A stretch of DNA of 64,000 nt from Harmothoe impar (GCA_947462335.1 OX381714.1:16836618-16900617); one strand, 5' to 3'. Positions 1-13,263 are shown, numbered from the stretch's first letter. Made by a program: numbers and translations. The notes: generated by a model not told the origin, from the sequence alone.

Positions 1-1760
1 AGGACATGATTGAATCACTCGGCGTGGCCTTCAGAGCTCATCAGTTTACACACAACTTCAATGCATATGTTACGCTTTAATGGCTTGCTTTAATGGCCTT
101 TAATGGTTGTGTTCAGGTAACCCGTCTGTTCTACTCGGTTTATTCGCAGGGGGGTCTCAAAAGAGCACGGTCCTGATTCAGGTACAGGTACAGAACTCTC
201 CGGTGTAGAGCCCATGTGCAATCAAACATCTATTAAAGGAATTAAAACGCAGGGGTTGGTCCCAGAATAAGCGCAGGGAGTAACCCTAACAGGGACCTTT
301 CAGAAGTGTTCATCTTTTTGCGACACATGACTCTCACATAGTCTTTCTCTACCTGAAGCTTAACACAATAATATACTTTCTTTTTCTCCCACATAATTAT
401 CACTTAGCAGCTTACCTATACGGCTTTGTAAGTTCCTACCATCCCTCCCTGGTACATACCTCAGCTTCTCCTATTTTCGGGTGTTCAATTAGCAGTCACG
501 GGACACCCTTTACCTCTGCCACAGTGGGTAGGGTGACGATCTGACCTCTGTCACAGGCTGTCACAGGCCGACCTCAACAACAGGGGCTGACAGGGGAAGG
601 TATAATTAAACCCTGGGGATCCTAGAGGGGGAGAGAGGGTGGGGGGTGGGACACAAGGGAGGGAGGGAGGGAGGGAGGGAGGGAGGGAGGGAGGGAGGGA
701 GGGTGGAGGGAGGGGATGAGAGGTATAGGGAGGGAGTCAGGGTAGGAAGGAAGGGAGGAAGAGAGTTAGGGAGGAAGGGGCAGACGTAGGGGGTGAGACA
801 AAGGGGAGGGGCGAGGGCGGTAGGGAAGGAGGGTATATGGAGGGAGGAGGCGGAACGAAGAGGAAGGTATAGAGAGAGCTAACATACAAGACTTGGCCAT
901 GGAGTAAGGAGCTTGGGCTACACCAGTGCACGGAAGGCAGAAGAGAAGGAGAGTAAGGTGACTGCATGGCAGAGAGAAAAGTGACGTGAAAACTAGAACT
1001 AGAAATCTTTCTCTCCCATCCCACTCACCCCCCCTCCACTTGTCATCCTGCCATCAGACCCACTGGACACTAGACAGAGCACACATTTACATTCAGCTCT
1101 CCATACCCCACCACCACTAGTCCAGCATCCCACACACCTTTAGGGACAAGTCATGTTGTTTGATTGTGGGGTCTGTAAATTAATAAGGACACTTGATGAG
1201 CCTTTGTCTCATTCATGACCAACCAAATTATGGCGCCTTCAACAACACCTTTAACTGATATTAAATCTCATCAGTGTTTAACATGTGCACAACACCACCT
1301 CCCTAGTCGTGGATTCTGCGGGTAAAATTAATGGTTGGCGTCTTATAGATAATCTCTTTCTGCTGTTCTGAATGACCCCCCACCCTAGGGCTTGTCTTGA
1401 CGTTTTAGCTATGTTAGCCCCTTCCCCTCCCCCACATACCATCAGAACCCGTCCCCGCCCACCCACGTTCCGATCATGATCCAGAATATCTAGAATATTA
1501 ACTGACACCCCCCCCCCCCCCCCACCCCCATCCTTTCAACACTGACACCAAATGGCAGTTCCCTACAGGTCTCTAGTGACGGGCAGAGTGGGGGTGGACA
1601 GTCTGCTTCATATCCTTCCGCTGCTAGCCCCGACAGTCAATGTGCGTCACTACTTCCATTGGACACTCCCCAGCGCTGAATCCATACCTGTGCTCAGACT
1701 CAAAGAGACGGCCCCACCCCAGGTCCCACCCCCGACATCCTCATGTCACCAACTCTGGTG
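1..1760. other. Intergenic DNA with purine tract and poly-C, no gene seen
   Basis: No reading frame here looks like protein. The longest frames are artefacts of the purine-rich stretch at about 600-880 and of a poly-C run near 1,507-1,523. No splice-flanked open frame, RNA gene or transposon terminus was recognised. Confidence 0.6.
657..703. repeat. (GGGA)n microsatellite
   Basis: A pure tetranucleotide run of about eleven GGGA units, continuing into an impure G/A-rich strand to about 860. One strand is nearly all purine, so triplex or G-quadruplex structure is possible. Confidence 0.95.
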
Positions 1761-2013
1761 CACTTAAAAAGTAAACTTGTTTCCAGACGGTCATAAAATA
1801 GACGAGTCAAAAACTTGTCTAAGTGACAAGGAAGCGGGTCTTCTAGCTGGAGATAGAAGACCCACTTGGCATGTGCCAGCCCGAAACCCGACATTTGCCA
1901 GCTCCAGATTATATATTTGTGGGATGGTAACCTGATAGGTTAGACAACTTCTGACTCATTTATTTTATGATAGTCACTTCGACGAGTTTGGAGACGTGTT
2001 TACTTTTTCAGTG
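1761..2013. mobile_element. MITE, copy 1 of a two-copy family
   Basis: This non-coding element of about 253 bp begins CACTTAAAAAGTAAAC and ends with the inverse, GTTTACTTTTTCAGTG, so it has terminal inverted repeats of about 16 bp with small mismatches. A related copy lies at 7,514-7,778 and shares nearly the whole length, including the block AAGCGGGTCTTCTAGCTGG. It has no reading frame, so any transposition would use a transposase supplied elsewhere. The target duplication is unclear; both copies are preceded and followed by TG. Confidence 0.8.
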
Positions 2014-3855
2014 TGGCGTGTCTCTGCTGCCCTCAGCCTACCTCACTGTACATAGCTCCACGCCGGGGCTCCTCGTGACTTAACGTCCATCATATTGCTA
2101 AGATACCTGGAGTTATTAATATGCTTATTGCTAGGTATAACTTGAATTCTGTCCGCGGTCTTAGGTCAATTTTTTGTATATCATTTGTATTAACGAAAAG
2201 CTCATATAAAATATACTAATCAAAGATGCGAGATTGCATACATCATTACACTCCCCCGAGAACGAAATACCCCAAATACCAAAACATCTTTATGAATGCT
2301 AAGGGCACCACTGCCGGATGCATAATATCATATGTAATGACCAATTCAGCGTATAGATTATTGGACATTACGCGTAAAGTAGTAAGGACACTTGCTTTGC
2401 TTCCCCTACCACATTATGTCCCCATGAGGTCTTTGTGAGTGTCGTACAGCCATTGCCTACAACTCAGCAGTGTGAACTATCACCTAGACTCAGCGTCTCT
2501 CAGCCTTTAATAACGAAATGATAGGCCATCTAATCCGCTTAAAAGCGTCCCACAAAAAGTAAGACAGCCCTCCGGAGGAACAGGAGACCCACTGTCCAAC
2601 ACTCTCATATATCGAGCCGTTAAGGGCCTGGTTGTGCATCACGGCAGAATGTTCATTTGTGAATCATGCAGACAGTTTCGATTTGGGAGTGTATCAACAC
2701 TTTGGTGTCGGCATGATGCTTGAAAGCAGTACTGACTGGTAACTTAAGGGGTTCTAAACTGTACATAGCTTCAGGTTCTAATCACAAGACCCACTACAGA
2801 AGATCACATCCCATTCTGATGTCTTAATTTCCCACTGCAGGTTCTGAAATAATTACAGGTCCCATCACCCCATTGACCCCCCCCCCCCGGATTGACCCCT
2901 CCTCACCTTGCCCAATGAAAGGGTCAAGGCGTCCACCAAGCCCCGTGACCCCTATTTCCACACTATTTCACCTTGGCCCTCTGCAGGGGATGTTGCTCTA
3001 CAGGGGGCCCTAACTCTTCAATAGCCACATAGTGCTTTAATGTATTATACCCATTTTCTTCATAATGCATCATTGCATGGGTGCAGCTCTGTCGATTAGA
3101 CCTGGCCTGCATTCATGCATCATGCTCACCATTCGGGAGTGTATCAACCCTGTAGAGCCAGTATTATATGCATGACTTAGATGCAAGGGATTTACTCGGT
3201 GTAGAGCTACATTTATGGTGGCAGACGTCATAATGCACAAGTAGAGGATTATGGGGACCTTCAAGGACCAACCTAGTCATCATAACTCCTACCCCCCCCC
3301 CCCTCAACACACACACACACAGCACTTAGACAGAAGACCTGTAGTCCAAAGGGTCACTCAACCATTCTGAGATTTCCTTTTGGTGTTTTCTCCTTTTATG
3401 GCGGCCAATTGTATAGTTGTAGGGCTGAGGCTGCAGACCATAAACTCACCGAGTTCACCTTTTTGTCTGTATACAAATGTATGCTGGCCCCACATGTACA
3501 TAGAACCACGATACTCCTCACAGGTTGTATGTCAATGTTGAACGCCAGTCTCCTCCATCTATTCAGAAGCTAGGATAGGTCTTTTCATCATCTATAGCGA
3601 GCTATAGATATTTTAGTGCTGGACTCTTTTTTTTTCTTCATACAGTGTTTTACTTTATAATTATAAGATGAAGGATACGCGCTTTATAGTTATAATGGTC
3701 AGAGTTTGCTGGGTTTGCAAAGAGATGTCACTTTGCAGGGTCATTACTGTAAGACCTATATTAGTTTCACAGCAGATTATACTGTGCCAGATATTTGTAA
3801 AACAAGGATACTGTTCTCCATTGTCATACACGTGCTCCTTATCAATGCGGGCCCC

Positions 3856-3919
<64 letters not shown>

Positions 3920-4129
3920 CACACGCACCTTTGTATTTGTGTAGTCACAGCGCCTTCTATTCTGCATGCTTTTACAAATGCAAATCTTAAGTGACAAACT
4001 CTGTAATGTGCATCTATTTACCCCTTTGCACTACCTGTGTGGGCACTTAACTAAGCCTTTACATAGAAATGCTCTGAGCACCAGAGCATTCCCTTACTTT
4101 ATACCTCCCCAAAGGCCCAGACTAAACCC
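2014..4129. other. Intergenic DNA, no gene seen
   Basis: No supported gene. It holds poly-C runs near 2,879 and 3,292 and the TA microsatellite described separately. A phrase like GGGAGTGTATCAAC occurs near 2,684 and 3,135, suggesting an old weak local duplication. Confidence 0.5.
3864..3920. repeat. (TA)n microsatellite
   Basis: A nearly pure alternating TA tract of about 57 bp ending in ACACAC. Tyr-Ile-rich reading frames across it on both strands are by-products of the repeat. Confidence 0.95.
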
Positions 4130-4131
4130 CA

Positions 4132-4560
4132 TTGTTTTGTTGTGACCCACCCAGTCCTCCATTACCACGAGGAGGTACACTTATGTGTGTCCTAACGGGA
4201 CCTGGGGGGTTACAAGTACACCCCACCCCGGCCCACCCCCCACTCACCACATCAAAACACAAAGTCTCCATTTTAAGGTACAAAAAGCCCACTTCCATCA
4301 CCTCTTTTTGTGCTCCTGCTGATAAGCTCTCCTCATTTGGTACTCAGACTCTGCAGAGGGGAATGAAAAGAAAACACAACCGATTAAAATAATGTGCAAG
4401 TAGCAACAGGAAAGGATCGTGACAGATAGGACAGAAAAACAGCCCCTCTTCCCATCACCAGCCCTGCTGAGGCTATAATGACATCAAGCAAAAAAAAAGT
4501 AATAAAAACATTTTAAAGAAAAGACTAAACACACGTTTGATTAACACTAGGTGTGTTGGT
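4132..4560. repeat. Local duplication, copy a
   Basis: This segment matches 5,480-5,900 in the same orientation. Shared blocks include CACATCAAAACACAAAGT, CCATCACCTCTTTTT and CATCACCAGCCCTGCTGAGG. Divergence and several small indels indicate an old tandem duplication with a period of about 1.3 kb. Neither copy has a preserved reading frame. Confidence 0.8.
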
Positions 4561-5109
4561 GGGAAGGCCAATCTACCTTGCTTGTACCACGCTATAGTAC
4601 AGTGTAGGGATTTCAGGGTGTGACTATTTTCCTTCCAGCAATAGGGAAATCAGGTTGTAAAATTAATCTCGGTCTCTGCATTCACTATCCAAAGGCGGAC
4701 GTCACCTGTATTGCCCATCCTCACAAACACCCCACATTCCTCAGATTTTCAGTACCTAAATATTTATATTGGAAGCGCCCACAACTTCAATATTATTCCT
4801 TTAAATATAGATTTTAAAAATATTGTAAAGAAATGAAATGATAGTTAAGTACAGTGGGGCAGGGGAGCATATATATCATTTGATTGAAATGCGCTGACCA
4901 TTCTGAATGCAGGAAGCCATGCATTGCAGGACCATGTCGATAATTATAACGTGCAAAATATTAGGGGAGATGGTAAAGAGGTAGCCTACTCTGCCCGCCA
5001 TGTCTAGGCTTGGGGGGGGGGCATGCTCCCCACCGCGACACCCCAGACGCTTGTGCTCCAAACGTCAGATATTGTACTCACCTTTAAGTTAGACACTCTA
5101 TAGTTTAGC

Positions 5110-5245
5110 CTTGGTATAAGAGGCTTGCTAATGAATGTTATCCTCCATGGTAATGGATGTTAGAATGTCTGGCCTCGGGGGCCTGCACAGCTTCAGCCTC
5201 AGCCAGGCAGCTGGGTTTATCAACTCATGTGGAAGGACTCTCAAG
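5110..5245. repeat. Local duplication, paired with 6,945-7,060
   Basis: Both segments carry TAATGAATG, TATCCTCCAT, TAATGGATGTTAGA and CAGGTTTATCAACT-like blocks in the same order. They are diverged, non-coding and in the same orientation. Confidence 0.65.
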
Positions 5246-5479
5246 CTAGCTACAGAGTCCCTTACTCTGAGGTCATAAATATTCTCAGAATAGCGATCTG
5301 TGTAAATTCAAGCCTTGACCATTATATTTGACGACATTCACGTCAGGTGTGATGCAAAACCAAGATTTGTAAGTAGCCAACCCTATACTTTTAGTTTTAC
5401 ACTACTGACTTCCAAAGCCCAACAATTGTGGGGGAAGGGACAGGGGGTTATGACCCTCCTTGCCCCTATCTAGACCCCC

Positions 5480-5900
5480 CCCCCCCCACCACTCCCCGTT
5501 CCGATGCTCACGTTTAGAAATAATCAAATATACTAGGACACTCATAGATGTATGTTCTAATGGGGCCGGGGGGGGGGGGGGTACACGTACAGCCACATCA
5601 AAACACAAAGTTTCCATTGAAGCTAAAAGAAAAAAGAGCCAATTCCATCACCTCTTTTTATGCTACATCTGATAAGCCCCCTCATTTGGGAAATAAAAAG
5701 GAAACACAAAACTGGTGAAACAAATGCATAAGTAGCAACAAGAAACAAAGTGATGGAAAGGAGGGAAAAACGCTCACTCCTGGCGTTGACTCTTTCCATC
5801 ACCAGCCCTGCTGAGGTTATAATGACATGAATTATAAAAGTTGTAAAAAACCTTCTGTACAAAGCAGAGACTAAACATATTTGATTAACACGTGGTGTAT
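5480..5900. repeat. Local duplication, copy b
   Basis: Second copy of 4,132-4,560. It contains a 12-13 G homopolymer near 5,569 and a poly-C run near 5,476, which break any frame. Confidence 0.8.
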
Positions 5901-7513
5901 GCGTTGCTTATACCATATTATTCTTGATAGTATTATGACTATTTTCTCAACAGGTGAATCAGGTTGGATACAAAAATAATGGGTCGATTGGTAGATGTGG
6001 CCGTGTTAGCTCTGCTCTCACGAGCATACAGAATGATTTATGAAAGGAATACTTGTATAGTCACATGTGTATTAGTCATATTTGAAAAGCAGTAACAGTG
6101 CTTGGGGGAGTTTATAGCGATGGCTGACATATAAATGCTAACCGTAGGGTATCCTAATTGGGGATCACTCAGTCATATTTCACTTCTAATTGCCAATCGT
6201 CTATAAGAACAAACATTGCGATCTATTCATCAGTGGTCTCGACCAATGATTAGGAAGAAGCTCATTTGCTCAAGATTCCTGTGACATAAAACCTCCCAAG
6301 AGACTATTGATTTTACTTTGCTTAAACAAGCAGATGAATCTGTCCCAACAATCATCCAGTCAATGTCAAAAACAATAATAACAACACAGATTTAAAATGG
6401 TTAACGGGGGTTAAAACAAAAGTTCACATTTGATTAATGGTCATTAAAAAGATGCCGACAAGATTGACAAATCGGGAGACCGAAGTGTTAGTTTTCATGT
6501 CAGAAGGGAATCAATATCAACTGTAATTAAAAATGGGATACGATCTGATAAAATTGACAAAATTGAAGAAATTGAGGAAACCAAGATTACATCTTTGGCA
6601 GTTAACATAAGTGTATTTGTAATGAATCATGCGTATGCTGCTAAGACACGATGATCTATCCATTTAATAATGATTAATGCATAATTCGTTATCTATCATG
6701 GTAAAGTGACACTAAGACTCATATCTACTCTTACTTCATGTATTTATAAAGCTGTAATTTTGGGTAAAGTGTTATATGCAATATCAACGAATAAACAAAT
6801 TGTAAAATGATTTGTAGCCATGGTTAAATATTGGAAGTTCTATGCATGTAAAACCAAATACCATAGTAGTTAACACGTATGATCTCTGGCTAATTTCCCC
6901 AGTAGCTGGTGACAACTTTGAAGCTAGATTGTGTTTAGGGTGACTTAGTTAATGAATGGTATCCTCCATAATAATGGATGTTAGACTGGGGTGCCTGGGG
7001 TGCCTGGACAGCCTCAGTCACAGACAGGTTTATCAACTACAAGTGAAGTAGGAGGAAGCAGCTGCTCTATACACTGTGAATAGAAGAGGAATAACACCCT
7101 TACTATTTTCAGGCATCTCCCCAAAAATTATACTCCCTTTGCAGAGAGAGAGAGTGTCTAATAATGCTGCCCCCCCTCCTCTAGAGTGACAGGCAAACTT
7201 TCCTCTCTAGTCAGGCAATGCTGGACTCTTTGTTGGACTCAATATGGCTGACTTCTCCAGAGTCAGACTCATTGTACCCTCCTTGTCATTATTGAATAAG
7301 GGGAGATATATGTGGACAAGATGATTTTTTTCTGTTTCTCCTGGTGAGAACTAAACCTTTGTTAAGCTTTCTTTTTAGTGACATCTAGACTCTTGTTAAG
7401 TTTGTTTTGTGAGTACTAGCAAATGAACAAAGTCTCCCCCTGTCTACTGGCATGGGAAACTTCGTCTAGGGTGGCCTAGAATAAAACAGCAACATGTGTG
7501 TAAACGTTCCCTG
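5901..7513. other. Intergenic DNA, no gene seen
   Basis: AT-rich sequence with no convincing reading frame. It holds the second member of the 5,110-5,245 duplication at about 6,945-7,060 and a short GA repeat near 7,144. Confidence 0.5.
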
Positions 7514-7778
7514 CACTCAAAAAGTAAACTTGTCTCCAGACTCTTCCAAGGGACCGTCATGAAATGAACAAGTCAAAAACTCATCTAAGTGACAAGGAAG
7601 CGGGTCTTCTAGCTGGAGATAGAAGACCCATTTGGCATGTGCCAGCCCAAAAATCTGACATTTGCCAGCTCCAGATTCTTTTTGTGGGATGGTAACCTGA
7701 TGGGTTAGACAACTTTTGACTCGTTTATTTTATGATAGTCACTTCGACGAGTCTGGAGACAAGTCTACTTTTTCAGTG
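7514..7778. mobile_element. MITE, copy 2
   Basis: Same family as 1,761-2,013. It starts CACTCAAAAAGTAAAC and ends in the inverse AGTCTACTTTTTCAGTG. It carries a short internal insertion (near 7,540) relative to copy 1 and scattered substitutions, so the two copies are old. No coding capacity. Confidence 0.8.
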
Positions 7779-8149
7779 TGTTCAGTGTTAGGTGTGCTGC
7801 TGAGGTCCAGTCTGGTTACATTGATAGAATGACGGTAAAAAAGGTGCTTCAGGTAAAATTTACAATCTAATCAAATTAATTGAATTCAACTTAACAATTA
7901 ATTTCACCAGTCTTTATAAGAACTTTTATTTCCAAGCAGGAGCAATATTCAACTGAGCTCATCTAAACATATCATTTGCTTTAAAAAATCTCTCTTTTTA
8001 ATATCAGTTCTTGAAATCCATCTGATTGAATTGGAGCAACCCAGCAATTCAGAATTGAGAAAACGAACATTTCGAAAATAAAGACTCATGGATAAGTCCA
8101 CATATTGTTATTCCTATAGTTGTGTATAAAATAATTATGATGACTTGTT

Positions 8150-8310
8150 TACACACCGGCTGCGTGTATTCAAATAAGCCCTGGGTTTTAATAAGCGTTG
8201 GCTACAGGCGTATTAATCGAAGTAACATAGTTATTAAACTCTAAAACCTGTATCTTGAATAAGCGCATGTCCTGTATAAGCGCTGGGAATACAATGCTAT
8301 TGAAATCTAT
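8150..8310. repeat. Degenerate AATAAGCGC repeat
   Basis: Short phrases AATAAGCGTTGG, AATAAGCGCATG, ATAAGCGCTGGG and ATAAGTGCATG recur at irregular 20-60 bp spacing. A related stretch lies at 14,848-14,940, and an inverted one at about 34,900-34,980. It looks like a dispersed, decayed repeat family. Confidence 0.5.
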
Positions 8311-8359
8311 AAGTGCATGAGCGCCAAAACGATGGTAGAGCCTCTCCAAAAATAGTACT

Positions 8360-9130
8360 TAATGCACTGTGGAAAATGTCGGCATGATACATGGATGCAT
8401 TCCCATAGAGTAACTCACCGATGCTGCAATATAGCAATGACAGTGTATTGTGGGAATGGTTCAGACCAATGCAGGCTCCCCAAATCGTCCCATCCAACGT
8501 ATAGACTGGCAGTTATGTTGCTGCCTGCTGCTGGCGGCCTCATGTTACCCAACATTTAGTGCCCATTCTATCTAATTAGTGCCTCATAGAACATGGACAT
8601 TACAGCCAATAGCTGAGTTGGCACAGCTTCCCCACAGCAGCTGCACAGGCCCTCTCTATAGGCAGGATAGCACTGGAGCTGATAACAAAAATCAAGCTAC
8701 CGTTTTTTACAGTATGCCCAGATTAGCTTCACACATATACTAGTATTCGAATTGCTAGAAAATGGTGGGGCTTTGATATGCCTTGCACCAGCATGCAGGG
8801 AATGTTATCTGACTCCCATAGAATAACCCATAATTACATTATCTGAGTACAGGAGGTCACCACTGATTGGGAATTAATACCCCTATATACTCTGACATTT
8901 TTTTGAGACCGGAAAATAGTGCACGTACCACAGAGGCTATGTAAGACCTGTCCTTATTTTAGACTTGCCAATATGGGGGGAAAATGGTGGGGAGGCCATG
9001 TATCTGAACTCCCCATGACCGCCTCATGTTACCCATCGTTACGTGACTAGTCTATCTACTTATTACAACTGTACATTAGGCGCTGCGGCTTAGTTTGCAC
9101 AGGCCTCATAATAACCAGATGCCATAGTTT
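8360..9130. repeat. Old tandem duplication of about 430 bp
   Basis: The phrases CCCATAGA(G)TAAC, GCCTCATGTTACCCA and TTTGCACAGGCCTC or its variant occur in the same order in 8,360-8,660 and 8,790-9,115. The copies are strongly diverged and non-coding. Confidence 0.5.
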
Positions 9131-9912
9131 ATGCCTCACTGCAAGATATCGGCTATGCTAATTTTAGATATGAGTTGTTCTTGTAACTGCTCAAGAAAAT
9201 GAGTGAATAAATCAAATCCATAGCTCAAATCCACCAGTCTGGATCAATTTCTATTCAAATGTCTGCGGATCGTGTCTCTAGTGTGCAGTTGCAAATTCTG
9301 TCTGATTTTGTTTCATCCCATGCCATTTGATTCTCTTCAAAGTGACAAATACAATTACCAGTTCATTTGAACCTCAAGAGACCCATGTGATGCGTGGGGA
9401 GCGAACTTTAATAGTTTTATTGGATTGGCTGGTCTAAGGCAATGCACTGTGTTGCCCTGTTAAGCCATGCGAAGACAAAAAGGGACCCTCATGGTCTATA
9501 TGCTTACTTGTGGATTCTGTAGTAATGAATGGAAATCATTTTAAAAAGTTCATATCATGGACCATTAATCTGATGCGAACAATCAACTGATGTCATCCAG
9601 TGCAATTCAAGGGATTTTTTAAACTTAAAACACAAAGTCAATATTATAGTTTCCAAAGTTAATGTCCTGTGTAAATTGATTCCTATCACTGAGGACATTC
9701 AATCCTGTAAATCTGTTATTCAGGCGGTTTATCAAGAAAATAGCTTGTAACTATGTTAATACAATATATACATCTTGCATGGCTTCCAATAAATGATATT
9801 AAACTTAGAGGAAGTATGAAAATAATGATTATGTCTTCCATGATTATGTGATATATTGATGATATAATCGAATGACATTGGTATTGAATGTTTATTTTTG
9901 CTCTTGTTTCAG

Positions 9913-9967
9913 GTGAGTGCCTTTAAACATTAATCTTACAGCATCTTCACTCAGCATCCTTGTGGTG
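9913..9967 (+). other. Candidate short exon or recursive splice site, copy I
   Basis: A pyrimidine-rich tract ends CTCTTGTTTCAG at 9,901-9,912 and is followed directly by GTGAGT, the arrangement of a recursive (zero-length exon) splice site. A consensus donor GTAAGT follows at 9,968, so the interval could instead be a 55-nt exon. All three frames contain stops, so it would be untranslated. The same arrangement occurs in the paralogous unit at 34,576-34,625. Transcription is inferred, not seen. Confidence 0.4.
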
Positions 9968-12005
9968 GTAAGTAGGATCTACACAGCATAGTATGTTAAA
10001 TATCTTTATTTCATATGAGAAATGTGTTAATTTTGACAACTAAAGTGTCCCAACCGTTCACGAGTTCACCCGTTGATCAAACCACTTACAATCCATTTGT
10101 GAGACAGTATATATAATAAATAAATATTGTGACCAGGTGAGGGAAAAGACCCCTCCAGGGGGAAATTAATATTTAAAGTTGGTCTCATAATCTTTAAAAT
10201 AAGATATTATGAGCTAAAAAAGTCCTGGTAGGTTTGTGGGAATCCCTTTTCAAACATTGGTACATACCACTAACTAAAAATGGTAAATAAGCTCTAAATG
10301 CATTGTATCCCATAGTAAATAATGATAATTATGAAAAATCAGTTTTATTTAGAAATAATGGAATAAAATTGGATTTATTGGTCTAAATTTGCTTCTAGAT
10401 GGAATTTTTGCGTTCTGTTTTCAGTTTTGGGTAACTGATGGCACTTTTTAATAAACAAGGATTATTACCCCTGATTTTGCCTTCTGAGATGGGTTCCATG
10501 GCAACCAGAAAGTGTCATATGTGCTAATTCTTCATAAAAAACGTTCTTTTTGCATTCCAAATATAGAATGTTAGCATCAAGATGGAATAATTTCATGGAG
10601 ATTATTGCATTCTACACAAAAAATGGTCCCAGAACATTTTATCATGTATTTTACACTCTTTTGCATCTATGGTGACCCCTGGTGGCCAAAACTAGACCTG
10701 AAAATCCCGCCTGAAGGGGTCTTTTGCCTAGATGGGTCACAGATATATATACCCTTAGGTAAGTGCAGATAGACCGACGCCTAAAAATCTTGCAATTACG
10801 CTGTAAAGGCCAAGTGGCCACCAATTGATGGAATAAGGGGTTGGGGTTAGTCTTATACAAAAGGTCACTTGGTCAATTTCCTCTTGTTAAAGACCGTCCA
10901 GAACTAGCTGTGACAAAATACACTGGATGGCTATCTCAAGGCAACTGGAACACGGGCCTTAATTTGGTGAATTGGTCTCGATCAGCATATCCAAATTATC
11001 TAACACCTGAAGCCTAAAAGCGCCAAAGTGTACTTATAATAACGAATACTAGTTAGGCAATTGTTTGATTCCCCCCCCCCCCCCAGATATATTGAAGTAA
11101 AAAACCCAATTTGGTACTTATTTGTACTTAAAGATACTTATTCATTATATGGCCTAATATGTACCTTTCATGAGACCATGTAGCTCATTGACGTCACCAA
11201 ATTTTAGAGGATAAGAAGCAGAAGATAATTTACAAAACTTATACTAACCAATAGATGACGGTAGGCAGGGAAACATTTCGTGTTCATGTGTAGCATGATG
11301 ATGAATTGTAATTGGTAGGACTCTTCTCTTAGAGACTTTCCCAAAATTCCAAACAACAGCCTCCAAAAGATAGGGCCGGTCAGTGCAGACGGAAGTTAGA
11401 TCATAATTCACTTTTACAGTTGTTCCTGGATTTACAATGCAATCAGGAAGAAGTAAGACATTGGCACTGACCGCCCACAGAAAGGTCGCATGGTGAGACA
11501 TTCCCTATCTACCGTAGTCCAGAAAAGTACAGTTTATTCAACGCACTACTGCTTCTGACATTTAGGGTCTAGGCTGCATCACCATTGTCACATAGCCACA
11601 ATCTATTAGATATAGGTCCATGAGAACTATTTCAATTACACACTCATCATATTATTGGGGAGGCCTTGCAGTGATGCTGCTTCTGTCAGGAATTGCTCTC
11701 ATCGCTTGTCGGATTAGGGACCCTTCCTGCAGTCAGGGCTGGACTATACCAACTACCTACTTGAGGGTGAATTATACTTGTCTTTTCTACTTGGGCTGGT
11801 TTTAGAGGGACATTACTAAAGGTCAGACTGAGATCAATACCCTAGAAGAAACTCCTCAGATCCAAATGAGGCAGGAAGAACTGCTCTTTTAGGGATGAAG
11901 GAGTTCAAATGATAGATGGTAAACTCTATAGTATGAAGAAACTACTCCCCTCCCTCTTACGATGGAAATTCACACACCCTTCACTTGTTACAAATATTTT
12001 AGGCT
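9968..12005. other. Tandem-array unit I, no gene recognised
   Basis: No identified gene. A minus-strand open frame at 11,244-11,501 (85 codons) reads fairly like protein, but it matches no family I know and has no clear donor site. A C homopolymer sits near 11,070. Confidence 0.4.
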
Positions 12006-12009
12006 TATA

Positions 12010-13263
12010 TCCCAGGTGAAAAAATACCAGGGTTTATCATGGTATAAATCATAGTAAATTTACTGGGGTACTTTGGAACCAATCATGGTTTCTATACTGT
12101 GATAGTTCATCATACCTAGCATTATAATATACTAGAGTATTTTCAATACCATGATATAAACTATGATTTCATATGGTTCTGATATGTGATATATCATGAT
12201 ATTCTGTGTTCTGTATACTATAATATTAACCAAGCTTCACAGATATACTATGATATCAACATGTGGTACACCAAGGTAAATTTACTGTGGTACTTTGGAA
12301 CTAACTATGGTTATTGTACTGCGATATTATCATGATCTCTATGCTGGTATATCATGGTATTGATTATGTCCAAAGGGAATCCATTTGAATTAATTCCAAT
12401 TTGGTTCCACATCAATTTTCACAAAGTATCCTAGTACCAAGACACATGTGTCATCCCGGAACTTAGAACATGATTCCAGGTACATTATCATAGTTCTCAG
12501 TTCCTATAGGATTTTTATAATGGTAGCTCTCCACCTCTGTGGCTATATGCAAGTCCCATTTACCACAAATGGGTGTTCAAATCTTTTCAAGTGCTTCCTT
12601 CAGTATATTGTCAATTTATTTGGCAAGTTTTGTCCTACAGTGTTAATCCCCATAGACAGACCGAAATGCTTCTTAATTATTTCAGCATTTATAGATGTTT
12701 TACTTTGCATAGACCATGCTGCCACCTAGTGTGAGAGAATTGGACTATGTTACTATAGTTTACCATGGTATACCATGGTTTACCATGATACATGAGTGGG
12801 GTAAAATAGTGTGGTTTGTTCTGGTATATCCTGATAAATTATGGTTCAAAGGCATGGTTTTACCATGATACAGAGGAAGCATGGTATCCAATATTATTAT
12901 AAAACTATGGTAGATCATATATATACCTTAAATGTAAATATCACAATTTACTCTAATATATCATAGTTAACTATATTATCTGAACCGTGGTTTATCATCA
13001 GTCTAATGTACCATAATAAATGGGAGTAATGGCTATGATAATATTATCATGATATAAAAGGAATATTGTAGTGTCTTGATAGATTATGGAATACTATGAT
13101 TTTAGAATCATTATAGATCATGGGTTTGGTATATCACAGTAAACTATGGTTATATATACCACAAAATAACAGGGTATACTATGGTACATTATGGTATACC
13201 ATGATGTATTCCGGTTTATTAGAGTACATCATGATATTTACTGTGGTATTTTTTTACCTGGGA
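12010..13263. mobile_element. Foldback MITE rich in ACCATGGTAT palindromes
   Basis: The element starts TCCCAGGTGAAAAAATACCA and ends with the near-perfect inverse, TGGTATTTTTTTACCTGGGA. It is flanked on both sides by TATA (12,006-12,009 and 13,264-13,267), a likely target duplication. TA-type duplications point to Tc1/mariner-like mobilisation, but this is inference. The two flanks of the interior (12,030-12,370 and 12,750-13,250) are packed with degenerate, self-complementary ATACCATGGTAT and TATCATGATA units; the middle (12,380-12,750) is not. No transposase frame is present. Confidence 0.8.

Noticed and set aside
737..1024. 95-codon minus-strand frame rich in Pro and Ser
   Set aside because: It is the translation of a GGGA/GGGAA purine tract, with no domain and no splice context.
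3661..3994. Frames of 95 and 108 codons on both strands with Tyr-Ile runs
   Set aside because: They are created by the TA microsatellite at 3,864-3,920.
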